This document shows, piece after piece, positions 22,701 to 37,700 of a stretch of 64,000 nt of DNA. The notes under the pieces are model-generated. The model had not been told where the DNA came from, did no database searches, and saw only the letters and a list, made by a program, of their open reading frames with translations. This DNA is from Apricaphanius iberus (lineage: Eukaryota; Chordata; Actinopteri; Cyprinodontiformes; Aphaniidae), in NCBI GenBank assembly GCA_028564705.1, contig JAPXFQ010002899.1, positions 434,001 to 498,000 of the forward strand, in the 5' to 3' direction. Made by a program: the position numbers and the translations under genes. Numbering within the stretch: the stretch's first letter is position 1; each line of letters opens with the position of its first letter.

Positions 22701-25700
22701 GGATTATTAACATTTCAAATGTTCAAAATGTTTTTTTATATATTTGAAAAATCATGCTCTATGCTGTCTTTTAGGTTTTTTTAGGTTAGGGAGTACTTGG
22801 ATATTTTTTTTACAAAGAGTCCATCACTGAAAAAAGGTTGAAAACCATTGCTTTTGGGAAACAGATCGGTTTGGAGCTGGTGTTAAAGGAGACACATTAT
22901 GCGTCATATTAAGCTAGTTATAGTTACTCTATTGTCTGTACAAAACATCTTAATGAAGTTATTTGCACAAAATCAATCGTACATAAAGCGATCTCACCAC
23001 CTAATTTCTTGACTAATTCAATCCCTTTCAGTATGAACGCTCCGAATCTAGTAAGGCACTTTTTCAAACGGCTTGTAGAAGTACAAGATTTCTGGAAAAA
23101 AAATATATGAATGTTTGTATTCATCTTTGATTTGTCTAAATAGGCAGCAGAGAGGCAATTGAATCACAAAAGGATGACAAAGATATTTGTGTAATATGCC
23201 CCTATAAAAGGCTTTAGGAACAATAGGCACACATACAGTTACTTACAGTTAAAGCTCAGCCAGTATCTTTGTTTTGAAGAGAGACACTCAGCCAGAAGGC
23301 GTCACAACTATCTAAATAGATCAAATAAACCATGGAGTCCAATCAGAGGATTCAAACCAGCTGCGGGGGGAATGTCAAGCTCAGTGAACTTTAAGTGTCA
23401 AATCTATTTTTCTGGACGGAGCATGCAGGTTTTTTTTAACGAAGTTAAAGAAATAAACATATTTAGTGGTAATAGAAAATGATCTAAGCACATAACTTAG
23501 CGTATTTTCTAAAATTAACATGATTTAGATTTTTAAAACACAATAAAACCCCATAAAACTTAATTTAACATACCATTAAAACTACATAAAACGGAGTGTA
23601 CTTACTTACTGTGGAAAAACCCAAGTGAATAAATAATGTTCAACAAAAGAGTGTGGCTTCGTTTACAATCCTTTCTCTATACTTTATAATTGTTATCATG
23701 TGAACCACAGACATTTAGCGCTCTGGCTGCAGCACATTTCAGCAGACATACCACAGCCGATGTGAAGAGGGGCAAGAATGAACAAAGTTTTCTCTGACTT
23801 CCGTTTATTTCTTAAGTGTTGGGTAATAAGCTGTTAAAAGTGCAATATGATGTAGGGCTGAAATGATCAGCTCCTTTCTAAGCTACAGGATAGAGTTACT
23901 GGAGCCACTCAGGGCCTCAGATGTTCCTCTGAGCTGTTTTAGTTATAAGATCATAATTGGACACTCGGTGAGTCTGACACCTGGTTTGACAGTCTGACTC
24001 AAAACTGAAACACCCAGCAGAGGTTCTGGTTGGGGTGGATGGGTGGGGGTCTCCCCCCTTCGTCGCCTGGCTGCTGAGTGGCTGCTGAGTGGCTGCTAAT
24101 TTTATTGCTACCACGGCTCTAGGATGAGATCACCTCTCGTGGTCGCTACCAAACAGAACACGCCCTCGGCTGCTCTTGCCAGATGTGGCATTTTTTTGGA
24201 AGAAGAACATATCTGCCGAACGATAAGTTGTAGATATAAAACTCAGAGACGTTTTTAGAGCTTCTGTTGTTTATGAGCAGACTAGAAGCATCACTTCAGG
24301 TCGGACTCAGTCGGCTGATGGTTCTGCTGTCGCCACAGAGAACGTCTACTGCTCAAAGTATTACTTCTACTGATTCAGTTGGAAACATTCAGAAATGACC
24401 AGATGATATTTCTAATGTTAGTTTTGATGTAATCAGACACATCCTGCTCCCCTGAAGACCCGAAATTCGAGTCATGTTTGGTTTGCTGAGTCATCAAAAG
24501 ATCCGATTGAACAGTTGAATGGAAATAATCATAGCAGGATCAACACTTTCCCACCAACAGTGCTCTTCTCAGGGCGAACAGAACAAAGAGGACGTTCCTA
24601 AGTGAAATCCAGCACCCAGCCAGTTTTCCCAGCACAGGATTAGAAGAGCTGCAGGAGATCCGACTGACACTTAAACTGCCGCTACACTTATCAGGAGTCA
24701 GAAATATTTTCCCACAAGGCTTTCTGCCACATCTGGTTGTGGGATAAGAGAATTGAAACCTTTTCACTCATCTTCCAACTGGTTCACTGTACATGTTAAC
24801 GTAGAAGTAGTAATGACTGTTTGCTCCACAACGGGAGAGTAACCGTTTTATTTCTACACCAACTACTACTTTGTGTGTGTGTGTTTCTCCAGGCTTCCTG
24901 GGCTTCCCTCAGGACTGAGTTTGCTGCATTGAGAGCGGCCCAGCTCCACCACATGCTGAGGGAGTACAGCGCCGGTAAGCCCTGTCCCAGCGGATGGAGC
25001 CCGTCAGCCGAGGATGCAGAGGATGCAGTCAGGACTGGTGAGCTCCCGGGACAGAGAGCATCTCTACTAACCAGTCTTTCGCTGGTTTTATGCAGAGGAT
25101 TATTACAACCCACCTGAATGAGTCTCACCGGTTTCTGCTGCACCAATCAACCTGGAACCTCAGGATTTCCCTTCATGTTCTTGTCTTTGGTTCCGTTAGT
25201 AACAACCTCTACAGAATAAATTTATTCAGGTTCCTCGAAACTTAAAAACTGAGAAGTGTGGATTGTATTTGTGTTCAACCACCCTGGCTCAATACTCTGT
25301 AGAACCAGGAGTCACGGGACAGAGGTCAGTGTTAGTGAATGGGAACTACTAGCATGCCAGTAGTTCCCATTCACCATTGGTTTATGGTAAGCCAAAGCAA
25401 ACAGACTGGTGCCAGATCAGGAGAAGGACTGGGCTGGTTACAAAATACTTTTTCTCATTTATCTAACTTTGGGGAATATGGTACCAGACTAGGGGTGACC
25501 CTGAATAGTCGAAGATTCAATGCATCGATTAGTGGAGCCTGGTTCAAATACCAGTCTCAAGCTTGAGTCTTCACATATGAAACGAGTATCAATTCATTTG
25601 GCATTAAGGTGATGCTCAGTGTCTACTTACACACAAAAATATTACTTATATACAGGCTTCTAACTTGATATGCCTATGAAGTCAATTGTAAAAGATGAAC

Positions 25701-28700
25701 TAAGAGTTTCATTAACATTGTGAATGTAACAAGTCACTGAAAATAGAATTTTAGTTGCATTACTTCTCTTCCTATGCACCACTCAACCACTAGGAGGCCC
25801 TTTTCTCAGCAAATCCTGTGTGAGTTGGTAGATATGTACGATAACATCACTGTCAGAGCAGAGAGGTCATTCCTGTGCACCGCCGTCTCTAAGATGCCGC
25901 ACAGACAAACACCACCAAACACTGACAACAACATAACTCAAAGGATAGCTAAAGAACACGACTACATTTGGAACACAAGCTATAATGTCAAACAGAGAAG
26001 TTCTGCAAATAACACAAACACTATACCCATAAGTCTTTGCGGGGTACAACCGGCCCCTGCGGAGCCTGCACACAAAGATCATCAGTCAACTAAAGGAAGA
26101 TTGGACAGTTCTGATTCAAATGTGCAAATCCTTCGTCGAGGACATCCCTACAACAGACAATGTTTTCCTTAGGAATACCTAGGCCATTCAATAGGCAGTA
26201 TCCGCGGTCACACTGGAGACTGGGATTCAGCGTCACTTCAGCCAAAGTTTTAAAATGAGGAAACATTTCTCCAACTTAAACGATCAGAAGTCAAGAAGAC
26301 CCTGTGAACAAATCATTTCCTGACCCTTAAACTATTGAAGAAAAGCAGCAACAGGCGTCGGTGTTTGGCACACATTGGGCTCTTTGGAGCACTTCTAACC
26401 AGCCGCACCGGCCTCAGTGACTCTCCAAATCCAAAGTCAGCTCCCTGTCAGTGAGATGCATTGAATACATTGTCTGGGAATCTTTTCTTTAATTGATTTA
26501 TTTACCTGGACTCCATGCAAAAAGTTGAAAATATCTGTCCATCTACACAAAGTGAGAATAATACTCTGTAAAAATGATGGATAGCCTTCAGATTTTTCCT
26601 TCACCATTCCAAAAAAGTGCTGTGTTGAGAAAAATCGATTCCTATGGAAATCGAATCGATTCACAAGTTCAAAAATCTTTTTTTTAGTTCCTTTTTACTG
26701 CTAAAGGAAGGAAAAGTAAACATGGCCATTTTAAGTCTTGTGTCTGAAAGGGTTTAATACAGTTTCCACCGGTGAACTGTTACTCACCCAGCTAAGTCGT
26801 GGAATTACAGGTATATAGTTAAGATAACCAAAAAAAAGTTTTTATAGCACTGGCCCATATCGATATCGAACTGGATCAGATTGAGTCGGATCGTTATAAT
26901 AGATTCTAACCCCTGAGAATCGAATCGATTCTTCAAATTTGAATCGATACCCAGCCCTACAGAGAAAGTATCGTCAGCAGCAATTCTTGGTTTGGACTTT
27001 GACTGGACCATTTTAGCACATGAAAGTGCAGAAGTCTAAACATGATGTTGTACCTCTGACTGAACCTCGGTCTCAAGTCTTCTGCACCTCTAACAGTTTT
27101 TCTTCCATCTTCCCATCAACTCTGAGCAGCTTCCCTGTCTCTGATGAAGAAAAGCATCCCCATAGCATAATGCTGCCATCACCTTGTTTCTCCGAAATGT
27201 TTTGAATGTAGGCGAAAACTTTCAGTGTTGGTCTCATCAGACTGCAGCATCTTCCTCCACATGGCCTCTTGGGTTTTCTGTCACAGATGCTTTTCTTCCT
27301 GTCATTCTTCAGTAAAGGCCTCCAGAGTTACCATGAGCCTCTAGGCTGATTCTCTAAGGAATACTCTCCCTGTCCAGCCTCCGTGTTCTCCGTGTTCAGA
27401 TGATTGACGTTGAAAGCTTAAGATATTGTTTTACAACCCATCTTTATCCTAATATTTGCCCTGTGTTTCTTGGTCCTTACACCCATGTGTAATCCCTATT
27501 TCTTGAACAGCCTGTGTGCTGCAAAATAGTCTGTGATTCGGTGGCAGAATTTCCAGCGCTTACACGCGGATGTGACGTCAATCTACAACTCTTGTATGTT
27601 CTAGATTTAACAGGAAGAAGGAAGAGAAAGAACCTGGACTTCAGATGCGGTCGATTAAACACTATTACTTACTTCGTCGCTAGACATGTTGCTTGTTGTC
27701 GTACAGCTGGTGATGTGCGCGTTGGCCTGGAAGTACACTACGTCGATTTATTTACTTTTTGTGCTCGCTCCGGCTGTGGCTTCAGTTACTCGCAGCGCCG
27801 GACGCGGCAGTCATGAGATTAATTTCTTAATTCCCCCTGCTCCTTTAACTTTAGTTTTTAGCCGTCTGATTTTTACATCTCACATGGATGTTTGAAGTTG
27901 CAATGTGGCCCATTGGGAAAAGTTCAACGGGTGTGAATACTGTCACAAGGCACTCTCTGTATCTGTGTCGTTAGATCAAATACTTTACAAGCTCTCAAAC
28001 CACTAAAAATCATTTGTGTAAAACTTTAGATAGAATCAAGTTGCAGCAGTGTTTCTCATAGGCGGCGCCTGTTCGGACCCAGTTGTTCTCAGGATATTAT
28101 TGTTTACAGTAAACCGGAGTAACCACACTCCTTGTTCAGCAGGAGTCAGCCGCATATTATGTGGCTTGCATGTTCAAACTTGGCATTTGGCCTGCGTGAC
28201 TACACAGGGACCGTTAGACGTTTAATAACATCAGGAGGAAACCGTGTTGGTCTGAACGCAGCTGGGACTTGGCACAGCATCAGCTGGGAGAATAAAGCCT
28301 GGTTTCATCGATACTGGTTGGTTTTAAAAACATTCTGTTTATGAAGAGCGTGTGAGGCTTTCTCAGCCTGAACCAGGCGACCTGCATCTCCCCAAAGCAT
28401 TCTCTGTTGTTCAGCAAAAATTAGAACAAACAAGGATGGAGATTTTCTGCAGATGTGTCGTAAATATGCTTTAAAAGGAATCCTCTCCTGTCGGCCCGTC
28501 TCCTCCAATCAGCTTCAGCCCTCAGACAGACTTCTTCCTGCTAGATCAAACCGTTAAAACCAAATACAGTAGCTGTGCTTAACATGGAGGCTTTAGTTTC
28601 ATCTGCATGCCTTTAGTAAGGCTTTAGGCTGTTGGTGATGGATTTTTATGGTTTCTTCTTTATAGCAGACATCCTGGAGAACTTTGACAACCATCCGCCT

Positions 28701-31700
28701 CTCATCCTGCCCAGCAGCACCTTCCACCTGGAGCTCAGTAAGCCCATCACAGACCCGGCTCTGTTTGAACAGCTCTCTCATCTGCAGGACTTTATTAGCA
28801 GGCTGCCTCACAGTGAAACCCAGGTCAAAGCTGAGGAACAGGTAACGAGCTCCCTGAGTGCGTCAGGAAATGATGCTTCAGCGTCTGTCTCTGCTTTAAC
28901 TTCATGTCGTCTCAAACTCAGGTTTCTAAAGGTACGAGCGGTGACGGTCCTCCAGTGACCTCAGCAGCCCATCACGTGGTTTCTGAGGCTTCTGCTCGCT
29001 CCAGCCCAGAAGCAGATCCTGACCTCACCTCCCCTGCAGAAGGACGTCTAACCCGAGGATCTCACGGCGACCTGAGCAGGTGTGAGGCAGTCCTGGCCCA
29101 AAAGCTGAAGAACCTGCAGCTGCAGAACACCCTCCCTGGACCGGCCGACACCAGCTACCACAAGAGCCTGGCTCTGGACCCTTCATGCCTCCTCACTCCA
29201 CCCAACACGCCGCAGGGTATGGAGCTGGCTGAGCTGGAGGCCGATCTGCGGGAGGGCGCCCGCCAGCTAAAGAAAGGTAACCCAAAACAAAAAGTCAGCA
29301 ACGAACCAAGTCAGATTACTTTTTTAGCCTTTTCTTTAGCCTGGGCTCTAAACACATTTAAAACATGATCAGATTTTATTTACTGCAGCCTTTGTTGCTT
29401 TCAGCCTAAATCCTGATAGATTAATGTGGAGTGAGCCAAACCTTGACCTTTGACCTTTTCATCTCTGAAGACACACCGTTCACCTGCACTTTTCAAAGCC
29501 CCTAAACCAAACTGTAGCCTAAAGTCAAAGGTTGCTATCCTTATCTTCCTCTTGTGCACTAAAACCACTGAAGTCGTCTTCTTCACTGTGTTTATGTCCT
29601 CTGAAAGTGTTTGTCGCCTTTTTACCGACTCAGTTCCTCACGCTGCCTCCGCAAACATCAATTTCACCATCGATGCATTGATCCCAAGCTGATGTGCATT
29701 AGATCCATTTCCTTCTTTTACGGCTAGCTCTGCTGCCTCTAACTTAAAAGTTGCATTTCTTTGTGGTTTTTTCATCAGGATGTTTGCATAAAAATGACCG
29801 GTAGTCTCTTCTTGGCATGTCTGTCTCACTCTCGTGTGCCCTGCTATAGTGCCCCCCAGAGGCCGTTAGCCAGTAAAAATCAATAAATCGTTGTACAGGA
29901 CACAGGTTCCAAAGCGTGCAAAAAAAAGTAGCAGCTCATAGTCTGAAAATGATGGTACTCTAGTCTGTCATTATAACAGTATTGTCCTGACGTTCAAGCT
30001 GTTGTTTTTTGTTTGCTGCTGGGTTTCACCACTTAATGTTTTTTTGTTTGACGTAATCAATAATCTAGATTCAGTTTCCGTTAAAAAAGAAACATTTTCC
30101 ACATCTCTGATTGGTTGACCTCATACTCCCATTCCGCTGTGGGGCGTCGAGCAGTTCCATCTTTGATAGATGGGAGGTTTTCTTTCTGCTTTGCATCCCA
30201 GCAGTAATGGACCCAGCCCTGTCACCAGAATCTGGTCCGTATTTTGAACTGGACTTGACATGAAATAGGTCTTGAATTCTACATTAAAGCTGCTGTCTGG
30301 AGGGAAAGAGATACTTTTTTACTCCAACACATCTTTAAAGAGGAAAGCAGCAAGCACTATCAAAGCATCACCAAGTTGAATTTTTGTTATGGACACTTTA
30401 GACGTGACCACTTCTCTTTGACTGTCGTTCTCTTCCAATATGGAGTCTGTAAACTGGAGCTGCCTGATCGTCACAGGTTCGGTGGAAACTCAAACTCTGT
30501 TGTCTAATAGAGTTCAGTAGTCAGTGTTAAATGTGGGTCTATAGGTGGAAGGTGGAACTTAGGAAGAATAAAGCCTTTTATCACAGTATGAACCCATATA
30601 TCATTTTAAAGATTTATAAAACTTTGATACACAAAAATATTTTCCTGACTGCAGCTTTAACTTAGAGATTTTGTTAAATAATGCTCTGAGAGATGCCGTT
30701 TTGTAATTTTTCCCTCTTTTTAAGTTTTAGTAACCTTTTGTTGTTTTAATAACCAGGTTCCGAATCCAATTATAGGAACGTGCAGACATCGAGATCTGGC
30801 GTCTAATTTATAAAAATCCTCACTAAAATCGAACTTAAGCTCAACAACTTTTTTTTACTTAGGCCTAGTAAGTTTCTCATCTATCAAACTTGGAGTACGC
30901 ACAGCTGCACGCAATCTCGCATTTATAAATCAGACTGTTTCTGGATCATATCCTGCCTCCTACATGCCATTAACAGTCAATGCAAAGTTTCCAGGGAATA
31001 TTCTGCATCGTCGGAAGACGGCTAATATGGGGCAATTCACAGGTAACCGCAGCAACAGAGCGGCAAAGCGATTCCCCTGGAGGAACGGAAAACTGTTTTA
31101 TTTAAATCAATTAACCAATGTTTATCAACAGCAAAAGCGACCAAAATACTTTACATCAAAAGGCAAAAATATACTTGCTAGCAGAAAATGTGTAACAGGA
31201 CAAGAGTAAAAAATGAAAAGTTAAAATTAAAAAATAAAAGCAGCACAAGAGTTGGATCAAAGAAGAATATTAAAATGAATTTATTAATAATTCTTGAGAC
31301 TTTTTAGGTTAAAGTCATTTAAACTGATTGTTGTTAACTAATGACCTCAATAAAAAAGATAACTAATTTAAGGTTTCCAGCCAGGATGATACACATATTG
31401 CTGATGTCATGTATTCTTTAAAGTGGTCCTCTTAAAGCGGCAGGAGCAGCTGAACAGTATTAGCTGTAACCCGATAAGAGAGGATGATGACGAAGAGTAA
31501 GAGTGTTCACAGAAGCCATGAAACAAAGAGAGAACCAGGCCGGCGCCACACATGATGACAGCGCCACTGCATCTCAAAGGCCCATTCATGGCGTTCCTTT
31601 ACCGCAGCAGGTTTTCATTCAGATGACACAGCTCTGCCCCATTACCAACGTCTGCAGTCGCTCCTCCCTGAACCAGCTTTTCCTCCTGCTAGAAACTGTG

Positions 31701-34700
31701 CACTGATTTATGTCTGTCCCCAGCGGTTCCGGATCCTCATAAAGGTGCCTCGACGTAAAAAGAGACGTAGCACCTTTTACCGTCTTTGCTTCACCTTTTA
31801 CTCATTCTGGAGGTCAGGAATTTCAAGTGGAGGGTTGAACCAGGATGGGTTTGTTGTGTCAAAGGAAATACTGCTTCCTCTGCCGTCCCTATTGTTTATG
31901 GACGCCTCCGTCATGAGCTCATTCAAAGGAGTCATAGGGAGTCAGAAGAGAGGTTTCATAACGAAAACCGAATTTGCCATGTATCAGAACCAAAGTATTC
32001 CAGCTTTTGGACATGCTGACAGAAAGCCCACTAGTGGGAGTGTGTGACCCGACAGTTGGAGTTACACCCTGAGACAAAATCTAAAACTAAACATTGGGAC
32101 AGCTTTTCCCTGAGTGAGAGTTTAATTTAAAAAAACTTCAGCGATTCTAGAGAAAGTGACAGCATGTCAGAAGAATCTCCCTAAGGAAAGAACTGTGTTC
32201 CTAACAGCTTCTCACACAGATTATACACCAGTCCGGCGTAACATTATGACTACCTACTGCTGCCAAAACCGCCAACACCTGTTGTGAGGTTTTATTGTTA
32301 TCACCACATTTATTGGGGTAGACCGATACTCCCTGCACAGGTCAGAGACGGTGTGAAAATGGACATCCATGAATCAGGGGTACTTGTCTTGTAAAATGGG
32401 GATTTTGGAGCTCATCAACTTTTCAAACTTATTATTCATGTATTGTTCTACTGAAAGAAGCTACAACGTGCTGGAATGATCCATCTATGAAAGGATGCAG
32501 TACAGAGATCTGTAACCCCGGTCCTCTAGTGCCACTGTCCTGCAATATCTGGATCAAATTAATAGTTACTAACAATTCCTGATTAAGACTTTTGCATAGC
32601 TCGCTAAAGAAGAAATTCAACCTTCTGACTCAGTGTCCAGAAAGTGTGTTTGTTGATGCATCCAAAAGTTACTGATCCCCTCTAGTCGTCACAGTTTGAC
32701 CTCTGTCATCATCACTCGGATCAAGATATTAGGCGCCAGACTTCTACAACCCATTTACAGACAGTGGTGGGATTAGAGCAACTAGTGAAACTTAAGAGAA
32801 ACTAAACTTACCTGTAATTAAATCAAACATGTGTTATGTTTTCTGACAACAGAGGCAAAGACAATCTTATTATTGCAGACAGCATAGAGTTTTATCTGCG
32901 GTAAAATCTGTTTGTAATTATAAGAGAAACTAAACTAAACACTTTATAATTTATTAAAGGAGCATTAAAGAATTTAAAAAAAGCCTGTGATATTTAGCAG
33001 CAGTTTCTTCTGGTGGTATAAAACCAAAACCTACGACTAGTTTTATTCTTCAGTCTTTCTTTTGTAAATTTTGGGGATAAGAAACAAAAATTTGATTCAA
33101 AAATCCTTTTACCATGATCTAATTTAGATACTCTGCGCTCCATCACAACCTCCCCCTCCCTTCTCTGTGCGGTGGTGTGTCCTTATACAAGTTTAAGCTG
33201 GAGGATTTTGTTGATCTTAATTAGTTGTCTTTACTCTCATTGGTTCTCTGGGTTTTCTCCCAAAGCTTTTATTGAAGGTAGTTTGGCTAAAGGCATTAAG
33301 GAATTACACTGAAACCGAGCCATCTGGCACCATCACTGTCGGTGCTTAATGGCAGGTAATTCCATATCAGTAGTTATAAAATGTTAACATACAGCTGTTG
33401 AATAATGATATATGTTTATTAATATTTCTCATGACATCATTTAAAGATTAAAGTATAACAGAATTTCTAAAGTAATGTTTATGTGTGGAACTCACACATA
33501 CTGCGGTGCGCAGTACAACTCCGCGCGACTTTAAAAAGTGACACCAAAACAAAATAGAAAGGACTCCAGCTTTCTTTGAACTCTGCTATTTGGGAACATT
33601 ATTAGTTTCCAATTCAGTTACAGTAGAAAAAGATAGATCGACTGAACCAGAATTTTGCCAGTGAACACATCTTTTAACAGCAATAAGGTCCATAACACGC
33701 TCTGCACTGAACTGAATGACTCACCTGAAACAATGTCAAACTGAATGTTAACATCACCGATACTACAGAAAAACCAGCTGACGTCACCATGGCTACCAGT
33801 AGCATCCAATCAGACCAAACTCCTGATTCTAGATGAAGTGGAAGTCAGAGGAATCCCTGTTGAGGAGAAGAGGTTTTGCCAAAAGCTGCCCATGTTGCTT
33901 TTCAACTATAGCTTTGAAACTAGGCTGTGGAAATATCAAAACTAGTCCGAAAAACTGCTGCGGGGATTTTTTCTAAAATATAGACAGAGTTTTATTCAAA
34001 CGTTCTTTAAATATTTACACTGACTGTTTTCAAATTGTTATATTGTTTTCTACTCTGGCTATGTCTGCTTGAACTATTTTCTTCTTCTTTTTTTTACAAA
34101 ATCCAATCAAATCTTAAGTCTTTTATATACTTTCAACGTTTTTAAGTTAGAAAATAATAATATCAAATTAAATAGTGGAAAGGATGGAAAACCGAAAAAA
34201 ATTGTTTTGTTTAATGATGATCAAAGTAAAAAAAAAAGTGATATGTACATTTGTATTTATTTTTCTTGCTTAAAGTATAATGAATGCATACCAAACAATA
34301 ATGTTTTTTTACCATTACTCCGCTAATATTCATCTATCATGGGAGCAATACATTTTTTATTTTGTAACTTCATCCTGCTTCTAATAATCTATTATTTAAT
34401 TAGTTTTGGAATTATTGGAGAACTTTAATAATTCAAATGTATTAAAAGTTTTGTTTTGTTTTTTAATCAAAAAGCACAATCAAAAAGCACAGTTTTTTTT
34501 TTTAAAAAACTCCATAATCCTGTGCTGCATTGCTGTCACCGTCACATGACCAAACAGTTACCACATTTACCCCCCTCACAGGACCGATATGTTTGAAAAT
34601 GCTTCACATTGCCCGACACCGACGTTATTGTCCCCATGTCTTGCATCCCTAATATTCATAATAACAAATATTTTTTACATCCATGTATGATGGGACCTTT

Positions 34701-37700
34701 CTATAGTCTACCACTGACTGAACGTCCACCACATCTCCCTTTGTGGTTCTGCCGAGGGGCATTTTCAAAGTTTAGTAATCCTTTAATCTGTGGAGAGGAG
34801 CTACAGAGAGGTGGTGATGTCAGGAGAGAAAAGAGCAGCGGGCGATCTGTCATGGGAATTTACAGCTGGGTTGGTGCGTGGAATCTTAATCGGCAGCGGC
34901 ATTGTTCTGGACAGGTCCTGCGTGGGGGGCAGACGGGCTCCACGTTGGGAATGGGCAGAGGGAGGCGTGGGGGAGGACGATGAGGAGAGGATGGGTGGAG
35001 CAGCTTTTATTTTTTATTTTTTGGGGGGGACGATGGGAGAAGAAAGCCAGAGTTGGACAGGAAGACCCTACTTGTTGCTAAAACGCCTCCCTGCTGTCAG
35101 ATTCCCATCATTTAAACTGACGTGTTTTAATTGGATGACAACGTTTAAAGTTTCTTTTTAAGATGTTGGCAGATCAGATGAAACATCATGAGTGTAATGT
35201 GTGTCAGTCAGCTGAAACCAGAGTCACGAGGTCACATTTGAGACATCAGCATAACGAAAAAAGCCTGTTGTTTCCACATAAAGTCATCTCTGTCAGGGAA
35301 GATTTTAATGACCTTCTACAAATTGTTATAGACTTTGATTTGTTTCTTTTTTTAGTTAGTTACAAGTGAAAGTAAAAAATTAGAATATCGTGCAAAAGTT
35401 CATTTATTTTAGTAATTCAACTAAAAAGGTGAAACTAATGTATGATATAGACTCATTACATGCAAAGCGAGATATTTCAAGTCTTTGTTATCATTTTGAT
35501 GATTATGTCTAACAGCTTACAAAAACCTAAAATTTTAAAGTTTCACTTTTTTAGTTGAATGAAGCTGCTCGATATTCAATTTTTCCAAGTGTCACCTATG
35601 TCCAAATCAGTCCTCAAGGGCCGGTATCCTTCATTTTTTCATTATTTCTCTGGTTTTCTCTGATTTATCAAAGGTTTATACTCGTTAAAATGTGTGCAAA
35701 CCTCACAGCGGTCACAAAATTATGCAGCAGGTGATTTACTAAACAGGCACAGGGAAGACTGTGCCTGATAAGCACAGAGCAAAATCCGCACGGTCCCTTT
35801 AGTGCTTTTGACCTTGATTAATATTTAATGTGGGTATGCTGTAAATACAGTGGACTAACCCTCGGGTGACGTCACCTTTAGGTTTCTGAAGAGCAGAAAA
35901 TGAAGCCAACTGGTCGGTCCCCACCTCTGCCATCTTGGCCACGTCACTCTCAGAAAAATAATAATACTAATAGTAAATAACAGTCTTAACGGCCATAAAC
36001 CTGACAGTTAAGTTTTTACTTCTTTGTCAAATATGCATTATAACTCACTACGCGCTCAATGCGTCTCTGTAATACAGCACCGGAATGGAGCAGACAGCGG
36101 CGCATGTACACCCCACGCATTCAGTTTATCAATGATAAACAGAAAACAACATTCACAGACATTCTAGCCTAATAATGATTAACTCTCCAACACCATAGAC
36201 TTGACATTTATGTGTTGTCGTGTTTTTTCTTTTTTTTCCCAAAGACGCATCATGAATCCACCTGTTCATCTTCTCTCTGGCACAGTGTACGGCGCAGAGA
36301 CGCTGGAACACACAGCAGCGGACGAAAAGTCTGCATCTAAAAATTTCTGTTACGATTTGCACTGTTTTTTCTGTCGCACCTATTTATTGGGAATATTGAT
36401 CAATCAGGCGCTTTGACCTGCTAAGGAGGTAGTTGGACCATCTGAATCAGGTGTGTTGGAGCAGCATCTAAAACTGATGACTAAATGCTTGTGCAGTCCT
36501 TAGATGTTTGTTCAAGAAGCTACATGCAAAACCTGTGGTGGAAAAGTAACACCTCACCTCGGTGGTGGCAGCATTATGCTGTGGGTAGGTTTTTGTTCAG
36601 CGGAGCGAGGAAATCTGGTTAGAGTTGGTGGGAAAAGGAACAGAGCCAAAGATGGATCATTGAAACTGAGTCAAATGTCAACAGATTGATCTAAACATGC
36701 AGTTCAGTCAAATATGGAAGAAAACAGTTTGGAATAAAGCTCACTGGATCCATGTGCCAGGATAACCCACTCTAATCCGTACCTGAATCCAACTGGCAAG
36801 ATTTTAAAGTGGCTGAGAGGGTCTGAATACATACAGTATGCAGACAACACGTGTGATTTACTCAGCTGTCAGATGTAAGTAGGGATGCACCGATACTGAT
36901 ACAGGTATCGGTTAAGCTTAACTGATACCATGAACTAACACTCAAAATGTGGAAAATCTGCAATAAATTCACAAAAAAGATTCATTTTTCGCTTAAATTT
37001 TATTTTTGTGGTAATATCATACTTAAAATCTATTATTTTGTCTTAGTTGTGTTTAGTTAGTAAAGTCTGGTGCCTTTTAAGAAAGGTATAAGATGGAAGT
37101 TATACAGCTTATTAATTCAACAATAGTATCGGATCGCTATCGGGTATCAACAGATACACAAAATCCAGGCATCGTATCGGGACTGAAAAAGTCGGATCAA
37201 TGCACCCCTAGATGTAAGTCAACATCTGGACTCTGGCCATGCCTCTGCTGAACTCGGGTCCTTTCTGTGTGTTTGTTTAGCCGCTGGGAGCGCCGAGGCT
37301 GAGACGGGAAACGTGGAGGCAGAGGAGGACAAAGAGGAAGTGTTCACAGTGGAGATCCACAGAGGGCCCCACGGTCTTGGACTCGCTCTTGTGGATGGAA
37401 CGGTGAGACGAAAGTCAAGTCTGGATTAGTTTTCACTGCTTTTTTTCTGCTTTTTCTGTTATTTGTAGCTCAGAACCCGATAGATTTTCAGCAAAATGTT
37501 CATCATGCCACTTAACTTTTGACCTGCTCCTACTAACACTGGAGCTCATTTTATGGCTTTTCTAGGCTATCCAGTCAGTGTCCCGTTTAATCTTAGAAAA
37601 AAGTGATGAAAAGCAGACTTTATTTAGCCCACACACCCTGTCAACGTTCAGCCCAAACAACAAAACTCAGAACATTTACCCACCTGCAGCCATCACCAGC

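Larger units (their letters stand above)
20230..24892 (+). other. radil intron (4.7 kb)
   Basis: It contains the L2 3' fragment 21410-21720, the hAT element 21824-22850 with a MITE inside it, a short 11-bp tandem repeat at 24069-24098, and a (GT)n stretch next to the downstream acceptor. The remainder is unassigned. Confidence 0.7.
25038..28668 (+). other. radil intron (3.6 kb)
   Basis: It holds the perfect hairpin 25335-25374, a hAT-like scrap near 25494 (AGGGGTGACCCTGAATAGTC), an open frame at 25774-26172 without recognised features, a truncated hAT MITE at about 26620-26960, and a reversed Tc1-like copy at 26985-27970. The rest is unassigned. Confidence 0.65.
29277..37280 (+). other. radil intron (8.0 kb)
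   Basis: Recognised pieces are a decayed DNA-transposon scrap at 32225-32350, a transposon opening at 35370-35600, a Tc1-like copy at 36500-36845 and a hAT MITE at 36880-37210. Frames at 30964-31209 and 34609-35161 look like chance. Most of the intron is unassigned. Confidence 0.65.

Noticed and set aside
25774..26172. 132-codon open frame on the + strand
   Set aside because: No recognised motif, and no plausible splice sites joining it to radil in phase. It may be decayed transposon sequence.
34609..35161. Overlapping 120-codon frames rich in Gly and Arg
   Set aside because: They come from a purine-rich stretch (GGGAGGA-type) and have no domain or splice support.
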